Shown piece by piece: positions 1 to 5,553 of a stretch of 8,200 nt of DNA. The notes under the pieces were generated by a model. That model made no database searches, was not told the origin of the DNA, and saw only the letters and a list, made by a program, of their open reading frames with translations. A program made the translations under genes and the position numbers. The stretch comes from Spirochaetota bacterium (GTDB lineage: Bacteria > Spirochaetota > Leptospiria > Turneriellales > Turneriellaceae): assembly GCA_963205035.1 (NCBI GenBank), contig CAUJII010000095.1, positions 1 through 8,200 on the forward strand, in the 5' to 3' direction. Every line of letters begins with the position of its first letter. Within the stretch, counting starts at the first letter, position 1.

Positions 1-195
1 TTGGAGTCGCATAAGGCAGATGTTCGCATGGTAAATTGGCACGATTCTGGGTTGCCCCATGCGAGCACCATTCGCCTCGCCAAAATCGCGACCATCGACG
101 CCGAGTTGGTTGATAAACCGTTGGGCACACTGGGGCGGCAAGATTTTCTGGCTGTGAAAAAAATTATGCGAACTCAAATGGCTTTTTGGCTCTAA
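1..195 (+). CDS. PemK/MazF-family toxin, C-terminal part (5' end outside window)
   Basis: The reading frame is open from the first base to a TAA at 193-195 and gives 64 residues. The TTG at base 1 is unlikely to be the real start; the gene most likely continues upstream of the window. The pattern from residue 12 on (NW, then SGLPHAST, an R-L-A-K-I-A-T strand, K-P-LG-LGRQD and a terminal helix) is that of the last half of PemK/MazF-type endoribonuclease toxins, which normally run to about 110-120 residues. Such toxins cleave mRNA and are held inactive by an antitoxin usually encoded just upstream, so the partner should lie left of the window. Only three bases separate this stop from the next gene on the same strand. 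The catalytic N-terminal half cannot be seen, so activity cannot be judged. Confidence 0.72.
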   Translation: MESHKADVRMVNWHDSGLPHASTIRLAKIATIDAELVDKPLGTLGRQDFLAVKKIMRTQMAFWL

Positions 196-198
196 GGC

Positions 199-1190
199 AT
201 GTGCAAAATCTCCGACAGACTCACGCTGTGTACCTGCAGCCCCGAGGCGTTGAAAACGGCAGATTACACGTGGAGCTACAGCCATTACGAAGAACCCGAT
301 TCGTACATCGAAGGGATGTACTTACCCTCGCATGTATCTTGGCGCTATGAGAATGCAATCGTCAGCGGTGATGAAATTTGCCGCGAGCTCAACAGCCGCA
401 ACTGTTTCGATTTTGAGCTTGTGCCGAAAGAGAGGGATATCCCCGTTTTCAAACGTGCGCTCGAATACCAAACCGAGGGGCGCGTCATCGGTATCGCACG
501 CATCGCTACCGACACCTACGCGGCACTCGTGCGTGGCGAGAAAATGTATCGGGTGACAATGCGCATCGATACCCGTCACGGTATTCACAGCAGTTGTGAA
601 TGTCCTTATTACAGCGACCATCGCATCTGTAAGCATGTACTCGCCGTTTCAGTCGAGATGCGCGCCTATTCGGATTATGTGTTTAGTCTGCCTGTCGATG
701 TCGAGGCGGCCGAGCTACAGCAGAGTCTCAAAAATGCTAAGGCATCGGATCTTGTCGCGGAGCTCAAGAAATTACAAACGCGCATGCTCGCGGGCGAGGG
801 AGCAAATATTCTCCCACGGTTAGAACTCATCTTGAAGCTCATCAATCCAGAATTACTTAAAGAAGATTTCGACATCTACAACCGCGTCGTCTATCTTTAC
901 ATGCGTTTCACGCAGTTGGCCGCGCTTTCAGGCGCGGAAAGAAGCTCACGGCGCAAAACGTCGCTTGGCATGTCTTACGGCGCCTGTATGCGCGCGATCG
1001 CATCAATGAATCATGGGAAAAACCACCGCCTCCAGTGCAGTGTAGCGCATGTTATCATCGTATTGCAAATACAAAAACCTGCGCCGCGTTCCCGAAAGAA
1101 ATCCCCGATGTGCTCTACCGCGATGAAGTGCAGCACATTGCGGCGTATCCGGGTGACGGGGGATTGAGTTTTGAGTGGGATGTGGGGTAG
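199..1190 (+). CDS. SWIM zinc-finger protein, frameshifted near 937-940
   Basis: The uninterrupted frame runs 199-1167, but its last 75 residues are R/S-rich and look non-coding. Restoring one A in the AAA run at 938-940 continues the protein in the frame ending TAG 1188-1190 and gives 330 residues. Residues 1-80 carry C2, C11, C13 and end in FDFELVPKERD, resembling a separate small-protein family I know only from memory. Residues 84-150 match the SWIM lead-in and zinc site: CEC at 133-135 and CKH at 144-146, the CxCx8CxH signature. SWIM domains bind DNA or protein. In the restored tail (248-330), CSAC at 282-285, C295, AFP..IP and YPGDGG form a conserved cysteine module. The gene starts three bases after the MazF-like stop, with only a weak, closely placed AAGG as ribosome site. 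The substrate is unknown. The frameshift may be real or a sequence error. Confidence 0.7.
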
Positions 1191-1203
1191 GCACGTAACC
1201 CCA

Positions 1204-1237
1204 CCCCCGTCCCCTTAGTAAGGGGACGGGGGTTTTT
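1204..1237 (+). terminator. Rho-independent terminator after the SWIM gene
   Basis: A perfect 13-base-pair stem (1204-1216 with 1220-1232: five C, GT, four C, TT and its complement) closes a three-base loop AGT and is followed directly by TTTTT at 1233-1237. It lies 14 bases after the restored stop at 1190 and ahead of the next gene, so it ends the left transcription unit on the + strand. Read from the minus strand no T run follows, so it does not look bidirectional. Confidence 0.85.
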
Positions 1238-1281
1238 GACGCTGGTTTTGAGTTGCTGGCAAAATACAAAAAATACTTGCC
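1236..1281 (+). promoter_or_regulatory. possible promoter/operator of the ParE-type module
   Basis: TTGACG at 1236-1241 and CAAAAT at 1260-1265, 18 bases apart, could be -35 and -10 boxes. An inverted repeat GGCAA (1258-1262) / TTGCC (1277-1281) with a 14-base AT-rich spacer overlaps the -10 region. Toxin-antitoxin operons of this kind are normally autorepressed at such sites, so the placement is sensible, but five-base arms are short and could be chance. Confidence 0.25.
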
Positions 1282-1311
1282 TGCACATACGCCGGTAGAT
1301 AAGTTAAAGGC

Positions 1312-1551
1312 ATGAGTGCTACCACGTTGGAAAAAGCACGGGAATACGCTGAACAACTTACAACGGCAGACAAAGCTGTGCTCTTAGATTTTTTGTTGCT
1401 TAAAATGGAAAATGAAATATCACCGGAGATCGATGCGCTTTGGCACACGGAAATAAAGCGACGTGCAGCCGACATGGATTCAGGCAAAGACCCCGGCGTT
1501 CCATGGGCGACCGTTCAGACCAATATCAAAAAGAATTTCGGATTTTCTTGA
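1312..1551 (+). CDS. putative addiction-module antitoxin (TIGR02574-like)
   Basis: A 79-residue acidic-helical protein. Residues 11-32 form a leucine-rich amphipathic helix. Residues 38-65 carry the family pattern: acidic SPEIDALW, then a T-E-I-K-R-R-A helix, a D-M-DSG turn and VPW, followed by T-V-Q-T-N-I. This is the arrangement of the short "addiction module component" antitoxins that pair with ParE/RelE toxins: the N-terminal helices mediate contacts and the tail wraps the toxin. AAAGG directly before the ATG is a poorly spaced ribosome site. The stop TGA at 1549-1551 overlaps the TTG start of the toxin at 1548, the tight coupling typical of these pairs. The gene is intact, whereas its partner is not. 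Confidence 0.78.
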   Translation: MSATTLEKAREYAEQLTTADKAVLLDFLLLKMENEISPEIDALWHTEIKRRAADMDSGKDPGVPWATVQTNIKKNFGFS

Positions 1552-1834
1552 AACCCATCGTCTATAGTACCGGCGCAGAGGCCGACCAGAATTCTGCCCT
1601 TCGCGGTTATTACAAGATTTCCGCCAAACTTGCCGAACGACTTCACGAACGGATCAAAAACGCTTTGAACAATATTCATGCACACCCGAACGCATGGCCG
1701 CTTTATTTTGAGACTTTCGCAAAATCATTTTAGACCCGTTTCCGCTGGCTATGGTCTATCAGGAGGTGCCGGATTTAATTCGCATCGTCGCGATCGTTGA
1801 TCTGCGCCGTAAACCCGGTTACTGGTTGAAATAA
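1548..1834 (+). pseudogene. ParE/RelE-family toxin, frameshifted near 1715-1717
   Basis: Starting at TTG 1548, which overlaps the antitoxin stop, the frame gives 56 residues (KPIVYSTGAEAD, helices to HPNAWPLYFET) and then ends early at TAG 1731-1733. One extra T in the TTT run at 1715-1717 lets it continue to TAA 1832-1834. The added part reads FRKIILDPFPLAMVYQ, then IRIVAIVDLRRKPGYWLK, the classic C-terminal strands and R-x-PGYW ending of ParE/RelE toxins. The restored protein is 95 residues, the usual family length. ParE members poison gyrase and RelE members cleave mRNA; the sequence does not decide which applies. As written, the product lacks its C-terminal strands and is probably inactive, leaving an orphan antitoxin. 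A sequencing error is the alternative explanation. Confidence 0.78.
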
Positions 1835-1943
1835 AACTGATTGCGCCTTGCCGCCGCAGACGGCCTAAACTCGTCCTGATTATGTTTACAGCCTGACAGC
1901 GCTCCTCACACAGCCTTAACGTGTATATGCACGAAACTTTTTG

Positions 1944-1956
1944 AAGGTGGTGTTTT
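1944..1956 (+). promoter_or_regulatory. strong ribosome binding site of the thiolase gene
   Basis: AAGGTGG at 1944-1950 matches the Shine-Dalgarno consensus at all but one position and sits six bases before ATG 1957. It is the clearest such site on the + strand here; most other genes in the window have weak or no recognisable site. It fixes the thiolase start at 1957. Confidence 0.7.
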
Positions 1957-3198
1957 ATGGCTGAAGCTTATGTCGTCGATGCAATCCGTACGCCGCGCGC
2001 GCGCGGCAACAAGAGAGGCTCTCTCGCGGATGTCCATCCACAAGAATTGGTTGCAGGGCTGCTCAACGAACTCCCGAAGAGGAACAAAAATCTCAAAGTC
2101 GAAAAAGTGAACGATGTCATCTTAGGCTGCGTAACGCAAATCGGCGACCAGGCTGCTTGTATCGCGCGGTATAGCGTCATGGCAGCGCACTGGCCGCAAG
2201 AAGTGCCGGGCTACACGGTAAACCGGTTTTGCGGTTCGGGGCTCCAAGCCGTGAACGACGCGGCAGCGTATATCCAAAGCGGAGTCTTCGACCTCGTCGT
2301 CGCAGGCGGCGTTGAATCGATGAGCCGCTGCAAAATGGGTTCGGATGTGGGAGAGGTGACCGAAGAGAACATGGCGACCGGCATGTCGATCGGAAATCCC
2401 AAAATTGCAGAACACTACAACCTGGTGCCGCAAGGAATCTCGGCCGACATCATCGCGACAAAATATAAAATCTCGCGCGAAGACGCGGATAAGTTCGCGG
2501 CGTCTTCTCAAAAAAAAGCCGATGAAGCCATCAAGGACGGCCGCTTTAAGAATTCGGTCATCCCCGTAAAAAAAGACGACGGCACTGTCGTCGATAAAGA
2601 CGAATACCCCAACCCTAAATGGGATTTCGCATACCTCTCGCGCATGCCTGCGCTCTTTCGCGGCGTCGGCGAAAAAGTTTTCGATAAGATGGCGCTCAAG
2701 ACCTACCCAGAACTTGGTAGCATTACGCACATCCACGGCGGAGGCAACGCGTCGGGCGTTGTCGACGGCGCGGGGATTGTGCTTTTGGCGTCGGAAGCGG
2801 CAGTCAAAGAACACGGTCTAAAAAAACGTGCGCGCATCGTGGCGATGGCAGTCTCGGGCGAAGAGCCGACGATCATGCTCACAGGCCCTGTATCGGCGTC
2901 TCGCAAAGTTCTTGAAAAAGCAGGACTTAAGGTCGAGGACATCGATCTCTGGGAAATCAATGAAGCGTTTGCCGCCGTACCTCTTTATGTGCAGCAGCAA
3001 CTCAACGTGCCGATGGACCGCATCAATGTCAACGGCGGAGCGATTGCGTTAGGGCATCCCTTGGGCGGCACAGGAGCGATTCTCTTGGGAACTGCAGTCG
3101 ACGAACTCGAGCGGCGCAAGGCGCGTTACGCACTCATCACGCTCTGCATTGGCGGAGGGATGGGGATCGCGACGATTATCGAGCGCGTCGACGGGTAA
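1957..3198 (+). CDS. acetyl-CoA C-acetyltransferase / 3-ketoacyl-CoA thiolase
   Basis: A full-length thiolase of 413 residues, slightly longer than the common 390-400. It carries the nucleophilic cysteine C92 in NRFCGSGLQA, the GGVESMSR loop (117-124), NEAF at 335-338, the catalytic histidine H367 in GAIALGHPLGGTGA, and the second catalytic cysteine C397 in CIGGGMG. All active-site residues are present. The enzyme joins or cleaves acyl-CoA and acetyl-CoA, either in the last step of fatty-acid beta-oxidation or in condensing two acetyl-CoA. The sequence resembles FadA-type enzymes of the "MAEAYVVDAIRTPR" class, but substrate length cannot be told. It stands alone: no hydratase, dehydrogenase or acyl-CoA dehydrogenase lies beside it, and the next gene converges on it 30 bases downstream. 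The cytoplasm is the expected location. Confidence 0.93.
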   Translation: MAEAYVVDAIRTPRARGNKRGSLADVHPQELVAGLLNELPKRNKNLKVEKVNDVILGCVTQIGDQAACIARYSVMAAHWPQEVPGYTVNRFCGSGLQAVNDAAAYIQSGVFDLVVAGGVESMSRCKMGSDVGEVTEENMATGMSIGNPKIAEHYNLVPQGISADIIATKYKISREDADKFAASSQKKADEAIKDGRFKNSVIPVKKDDGTVVDKDEYPNPKWDFAYLSRMPALFRGVGEKVFDKMALKTYPELGSITHIHGGGNASGVVDGAGIVLLASEAAVKEHGLKKRARIVAMAVSGEEPTIMLTGPVSASRKVLEKAGLKVEDIDLWEINEAFAAVPLYVQQQLNVPMDRINVNGGAIALGHPLGGTGAILLGTAVDELERRKARYALITLCIGGGMGIATIIERVDG

Positions 3199-3228
3199 GC
3201 TTACGGAAGCAACCCCGCTCCAATAAAG

Positions 3229-4560
3229 CTAAAGCTCTGATTTGAGCTTGAATTCAGTGCGGCGGTTTTGCTGATCGAAAGGCCTGCCGCGCTTCGCAAC
3301 AACCGGTTGCGACTTGCCCTTGCCCGAAGACTGGAGGCGAGCTTTATCGATACCATGCTCGACAAGCCAATCGCGCACGCTTTCTGCCCGTTCTTCTGAG
3401 AGAGTTTGGTTATAGTCTGCGTCGCCGTTCAAGTCGGTGTGTCCGATAATTTCAAAGACGGCTTTCGGGTTCTCGTTTAGGAATGCCGCCAGCGCCACAA
3501 GAGTGGGTTCCGATGCGCGTTTCAGTTTAGCGGAGTCGAAATCAAAATAGATAGAACGAATATCGATACTCGTATCTTTCTTGAGCTTCTTTAACTCGGC
3601 AAGCTCGGTTTTTATTTCCGGTGTCTTCGCCGCTACAACAGGCAAGTCGGGAATAGGTTCGATGTTAAGGTCGTAATCCGACTTTTCAGGGCGAAACGTG
3701 CTCGATATAAAATAGTTACCCTGCGAAACAGTCAAGAATGCGTCATGCCCTTCTGTATTGACATTTCCCGGAACAGGTTCTGGCTCTTGCCACTTGCCGT
3801 CTTCAAATCGCGTTTGCCAAATATCCCACCCGCCTTTGCCTCCAGGACGACGCGACGAAAAGTAATAGCGCGAATCGTCTTCACCCGGAACGAACGCCGT
3901 CTCTTGGTTGCCCGAGTTGATGTGAGGCGGCAAATCGTCGATGACATTCCCCTTCGACTGCAAGTCGAGCATACGGATTCGCGAGCGTTTCATATCGCCG
4001 AAAGGCCAGCTTGAGAAAAAAAGATAGCGCCCATCGCGGCTAATCGAAGGAGATTTTTCATTCCATTGCGTATTGATCTCTTGAACCGGGCGTGGGTTTG
4101 CCCAAGTTTTTCCATTCCACTGAGCCAAATAGATGTCGAAAGTGACGCGCATTTGACCGCGGCTATCGCGTGGTATTTCCACACTCCCATCGCGGTCGGA
4201 CGCAAAGAGCAGAATCTTTCCGTCGCGGCTCAAGAACGGCGTTTCGTCGTTATATTGCGAGTTGACCGAATGCAGGGGCTCGGGGGAAGTCCACTTGCCG
4301 TCTTTGAGATGCGAAACGTAGAGATGCGAAAATCCGTTTTTTCCCGCGCCGCGTGTCGATGAAAAGACCATTGTCTTGCCATTCGGGCTAAACGTAGGGC
4401 TAAAGTCCTGTGCTGGCGAGTTCACCTTTTCGAGTGCGGGTTCGGTGCGCACCGTCTTTTCTGGAGTGGGAGTTTTGATCTCTGCCGCGTCTGCATTGCC
4501 GAAGAAGAGATTCGCCGCGACGGCTAAGGCGATTGTGAAGAAAATTTTCCTCATGGTCAT
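3229..4560 (-). CDS. OmpA-family outer-membrane protein with PD40 repeats
   Basis: A 443-residue exported protein. MTMRKIFFTIALAVAANLFF followed by GNADA|A is a typical signal peptide cleaved near residue 25; a second ATG two codons in (MRKIFF) is an equally possible start. Five WD40-like PD40 strand repeats follow at about 52-92, 105-156, 168-200, 220-262 and 272-298, marked by SPNGK/SRDGK, FSS/FAS and W..P.PV signatures, and should form a beta-propeller. After a proline/lysine-rich linker (300-335) comes a complete OmpA C-terminal domain (335-440): IYFDFDSA, GHTD with D376, LSEERA with R391, and QNRRTEF. D376 and R391 are the pair that holds peptidoglycan diaminopimelate in the family. The protein therefore likely anchors the outer membrane to the cell wall. 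It converges on the thiolase gene. No clear Shine-Dalgarno sequence is visible. Confidence 0.93.
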   Translation of the reverse strand: MTMRKIFFTIALAVAANLFFGNADAAEIKTPTPEKTVRTEPALEKVNSPAQDFSPTFSPNGKTMVFSSTRGAGKNGFSHLYVSHLKDGKWTSPEPLHSVNSQYNDETPFLSRDGKILLFASDRDGSVEIPRDSRGQMRVTFDIYLAQWNGKTWANPRPVQEINTQWNEKSPSISRDGRYLFFSSWPFGDMKRSRIRMLDLQSKGNVIDDLPPHINSGNQETAFVPGEDDSRYYFSSRRPGGKGGWDIWQTRFEDGKWQEPEPVPGNVNTEGHDAFLTVSQGNYFISSTFRPEKSDYDLNIEPIPDLPVVAAKTPEIKTELAELKKLKKDTSIDIRSIYFDFDSAKLKRASEPTLVALAAFLNENPKAVFEIIGHTDLNGDADYNQTLSEERAESVRDWLVEHGIDKARLQSSGKGKSQPVVAKRGRPFDQQNRRTEFKLKSEL

Positions 4561-4645
4561 TTGTCGGAATTTTCAAGAATTGCATAAGGATTTTTTTTGG
4601 GGGAGGGGGATAACTGCCAAAACTCGTTCGGAAACATCTCTGCCT

Positions 4646-4666
4646 CCACTGCCATCGCGGTAGTGG
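4646..4666. repeat. hairpin, 8-bp stem
   Basis: CCACTGCC (4646-4653) pairs with GGTAGTGG (4659-4666) around the loop ATCGC, with one G-U pair in the + strand transcript. A short T-rich stretch (TTGTTCT) follows on the + strand, but no + strand gene lies upstream to terminate. On the minus strand it falls in the presumed leader of the PD40-OmpA gene. Confidence 0.4.
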
Positions 4667-4751
4667 TTGTTCTGTATGATCGTGCATAATCTCTCCAAGA
4701 TAGCGCGGGTGGAGAGAATGGCGTGGCGTGTTAATCCTCGCGGGTTAAGAG

Positions 4752-4790
4752 GCACGACAAGTGCCGTCGGATAAGTCGGTCTTGCCGTGC
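4752..4790. repeat. inverted repeat, 10-bp arms
   Basis: GCACGACAAG (4752-4761) faces CTTGCCGTGC (4781-4790) with one mismatch, which becomes a G-U pair if transcribed from the minus strand. The loop contains the direct repeat GTCGG-ATAA-GTCGG. The G-U compensation hints at a minus-strand RNA structure downstream of the toxin-antitoxin operon; there is no T run after it. Confidence 0.35.
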
Positions 4791-4865
4791 GGAAGCGCCT
4801 TCGTGGTCAAAAAATTTTCAGATGAGCGGGACTTTTTCTACAGATTCGTTGTCTACCGTTGCCCG

Positions 4866-5129
4866 TCAAACGAGCTTTTCTAGTTCTTCCCAGGCTTTGG
4901 AGTGCGAAATACCTTTTCCCGCAGCAAATTCCTGACGCGATTTTTGGATTATCTTTTTCAATTTACTCGAATTTTTCAGCATTATGCGCTCCACATCTTC
5001 ATCGCTGTTTATCGGGATAAGCGCCGCTGTGGGCTTGCCATTCTTGGTAATAATCACGGCCTCTTTCTTCGAGCGAGCAACATAATTGCTGAACTTAGCT
5101 TTTACTTCTGCGATTGGCGCAATAGTCAT
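4866..5129 (-). CDS. Phd/YefM-family antitoxin
   Basis: An 87-residue protein opening with MTIAPIAEVKAKFSNYV, the N-terminal strand-helix of the Phd/YefM fold. EAVIITKNGKPTAALIPI (23-40) is the conserved beta-hairpin with the NGKP turn. These N-terminal parts bind the operator DNA as dimers. Residues 45-87 are charged helices with K/E clusters, the part expected to bind and neutralise the toxin. Its ATG (5129-5127) overlaps the toxin TGA in an ATGA arrangement, so translation is coupled. GAGGAG five bases upstream of the ATG is a good ribosome site. The order is toxin first, antitoxin second, reversed from the usual Phd/YefM layout. The gene appears intact. Confidence 0.87.
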   Translation of the reverse strand: MTIAPIAEVKAKFSNYVARSKKEAVIITKNGKPTAALIPINSDEDVERIMLKNSSKLKKIIQKSRQEFAAGKGISHSKAWEELEKLV

Positions 5130-5437
5130 AATATCTCCTCGCCACCGATAAACAGTTTTTCTTTCACCTTCACGCCGATGGCATTTACGTGCACCGTGAA
5201 ACGATCAAGTAAGACATCATAAAATACGCGGAACTTATTTGCCGGTCCAAAGCGGAGTTCCCAGGAACCGTACTCTTCGGTTGGATCCAGCGGCTTGCGA
5301 TTTCTTGTCTCGGTCAATGGTTCATACATTAGCTGCTCTTCCAGAGTTGCCCGAATACGATTCCAATATTTCTTCTCAATGAACTGCATTTGCTTGAAAA
5401 ACGATGGGAGATACTCAATCTTAAAACGATGTCCCAC
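5126..5437 (-). CDS. RelE/ParE-superfamily toxin
   Basis: From GTG 5437 the product has 103 residues, the usual size. Its landmarks are FKIEYLPSFF at the N-terminal strand, helices 13-37, then YEPLTETRNRKPLD (38-51), SWELRFG (58-64), KFRVFYDV (68-75) and VNAIGVKVKEKLFIGGEEI near the end. The T-R-N-R-KPL, W-E-LR-G and R-V-FY signatures identify the RelE-like fold; the known members inhibit translation by cutting mRNA. A longer frame starting at 5551 exists, but its first 38 residues have no family resemblance and would run through the palindromic operator, so I prefer the GTG. No Shine-Dalgarno sequence precedes it, so the message may be leaderless or nearly so. It overlaps the downstream antitoxin by four bases. 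Confidence 0.83.
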   Translation of the reverse strand: MGHRFKIEYLPSFFKQMQFIEKKYWNRIRATLEEQLMYEPLTETRNRKPLDPTEEYGSWELRFGPANKFRVFYDVLLDRFTVHVNAIGVKVKEKLFIGGEEIL

Positions 5438-5440
5438 ATT

Positions 5441-5460
5441 TAGACCATAATTATGGTCTA
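5441..5460. promoter_or_regulatory. perfect 20-base palindrome, probable operator
   Basis: TAGACCATAATTATGGTCTA is identical to its reverse complement over all 20 bases. It ends three bases upstream of the toxin GTG. Phd/YefM antitoxins repress their own operons by binding palindromes at the promoter, so this is the natural site for the downstream antitoxin. Its position relative to the minus-strand -10 box supports that role. Confidence 0.75.
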
Positions 5461-5478
5461 AATAATTTGTAAAGTAAA
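5450..5478 (-). promoter_or_regulatory. probable promoter of the toxin-antitoxin operon
   Basis: On the minus strand TTTACT (5478-5473) and CATAAT (5455-5450) are separated by 17 bases, a good -35/-10 pair. The -10 box lies inside the palindrome, so a bound repressor would block polymerase. Transcription would begin only about 6-8 bases before the GTG start. Confidence 0.5.
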
Positions 5479-5553
5479 TACCAAATTTAGTAATCCCCGA
5501 GGCTAACTTCCAAAAGTGCTTTCCAAGCCTGCAATAAAAAAAACTCGTCACTT

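Larger units (their letters stand above)
4561..4865. other. 305-base gene-free stretch with hairpins
   Basis: This lies between the OmpA-like start and the antitoxin stop, both genes being on the minus strand. It holds a T8/G-rich tract at 4591-4609 and two possible hairpins, given as separate entries. Open frames on both strands are short, lack family features and overlap one another, so I do not call a gene. The promoter of the PD40-OmpA gene must be here, but I cannot place it with confidence. No convincing T-tailed terminator follows the antitoxin gene. Confidence 0.5.

Noticed and set aside
322..636. Minus-strand open frame of 104 residues across the SWIM gene
   Set aside because: It lies opposite the SWIM zinc site, has no family resemblance and no ribosome site; it is the antisense shadow of a recognised domain.
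1835..1956. Promoter for the thiolase gene (CTGACA near 1893, TATATG at 1924-1929)
   Set aside because: The spacing and box quality do not fit one another; a promoter must be here or upstream, but I cannot place it.
2122..2814. Minus-strand open frame of 230 residues inside the thiolase
   Set aside because: It is the antisense of catalytic thiolase sequence with arginine/phenylalanine-rich composition and no recognisable motif.
3199..3228. Terminator between the convergent thiolase and OmpA-like genes
   Set aside because: Only weak four-base pairings and no T run were found in the 30-base gap.
4400..4755. Overlapping minus-strand frames upstream of the OmpA-like start (MHDHTEQ... and MPLNPRG...)
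   Set aside because: Two frames cover the same bases, one runs into the signal peptide of the OmpA-like gene, and neither shows a known motif. A short leader peptide cannot be excluded but is unsupported.
5438..5551. N-terminal extension of the RelE-like toxin to 5551
   Set aside because: The extra residues do not resemble the family and the extension would place the 20-base palindrome and promoter inside the coding region.
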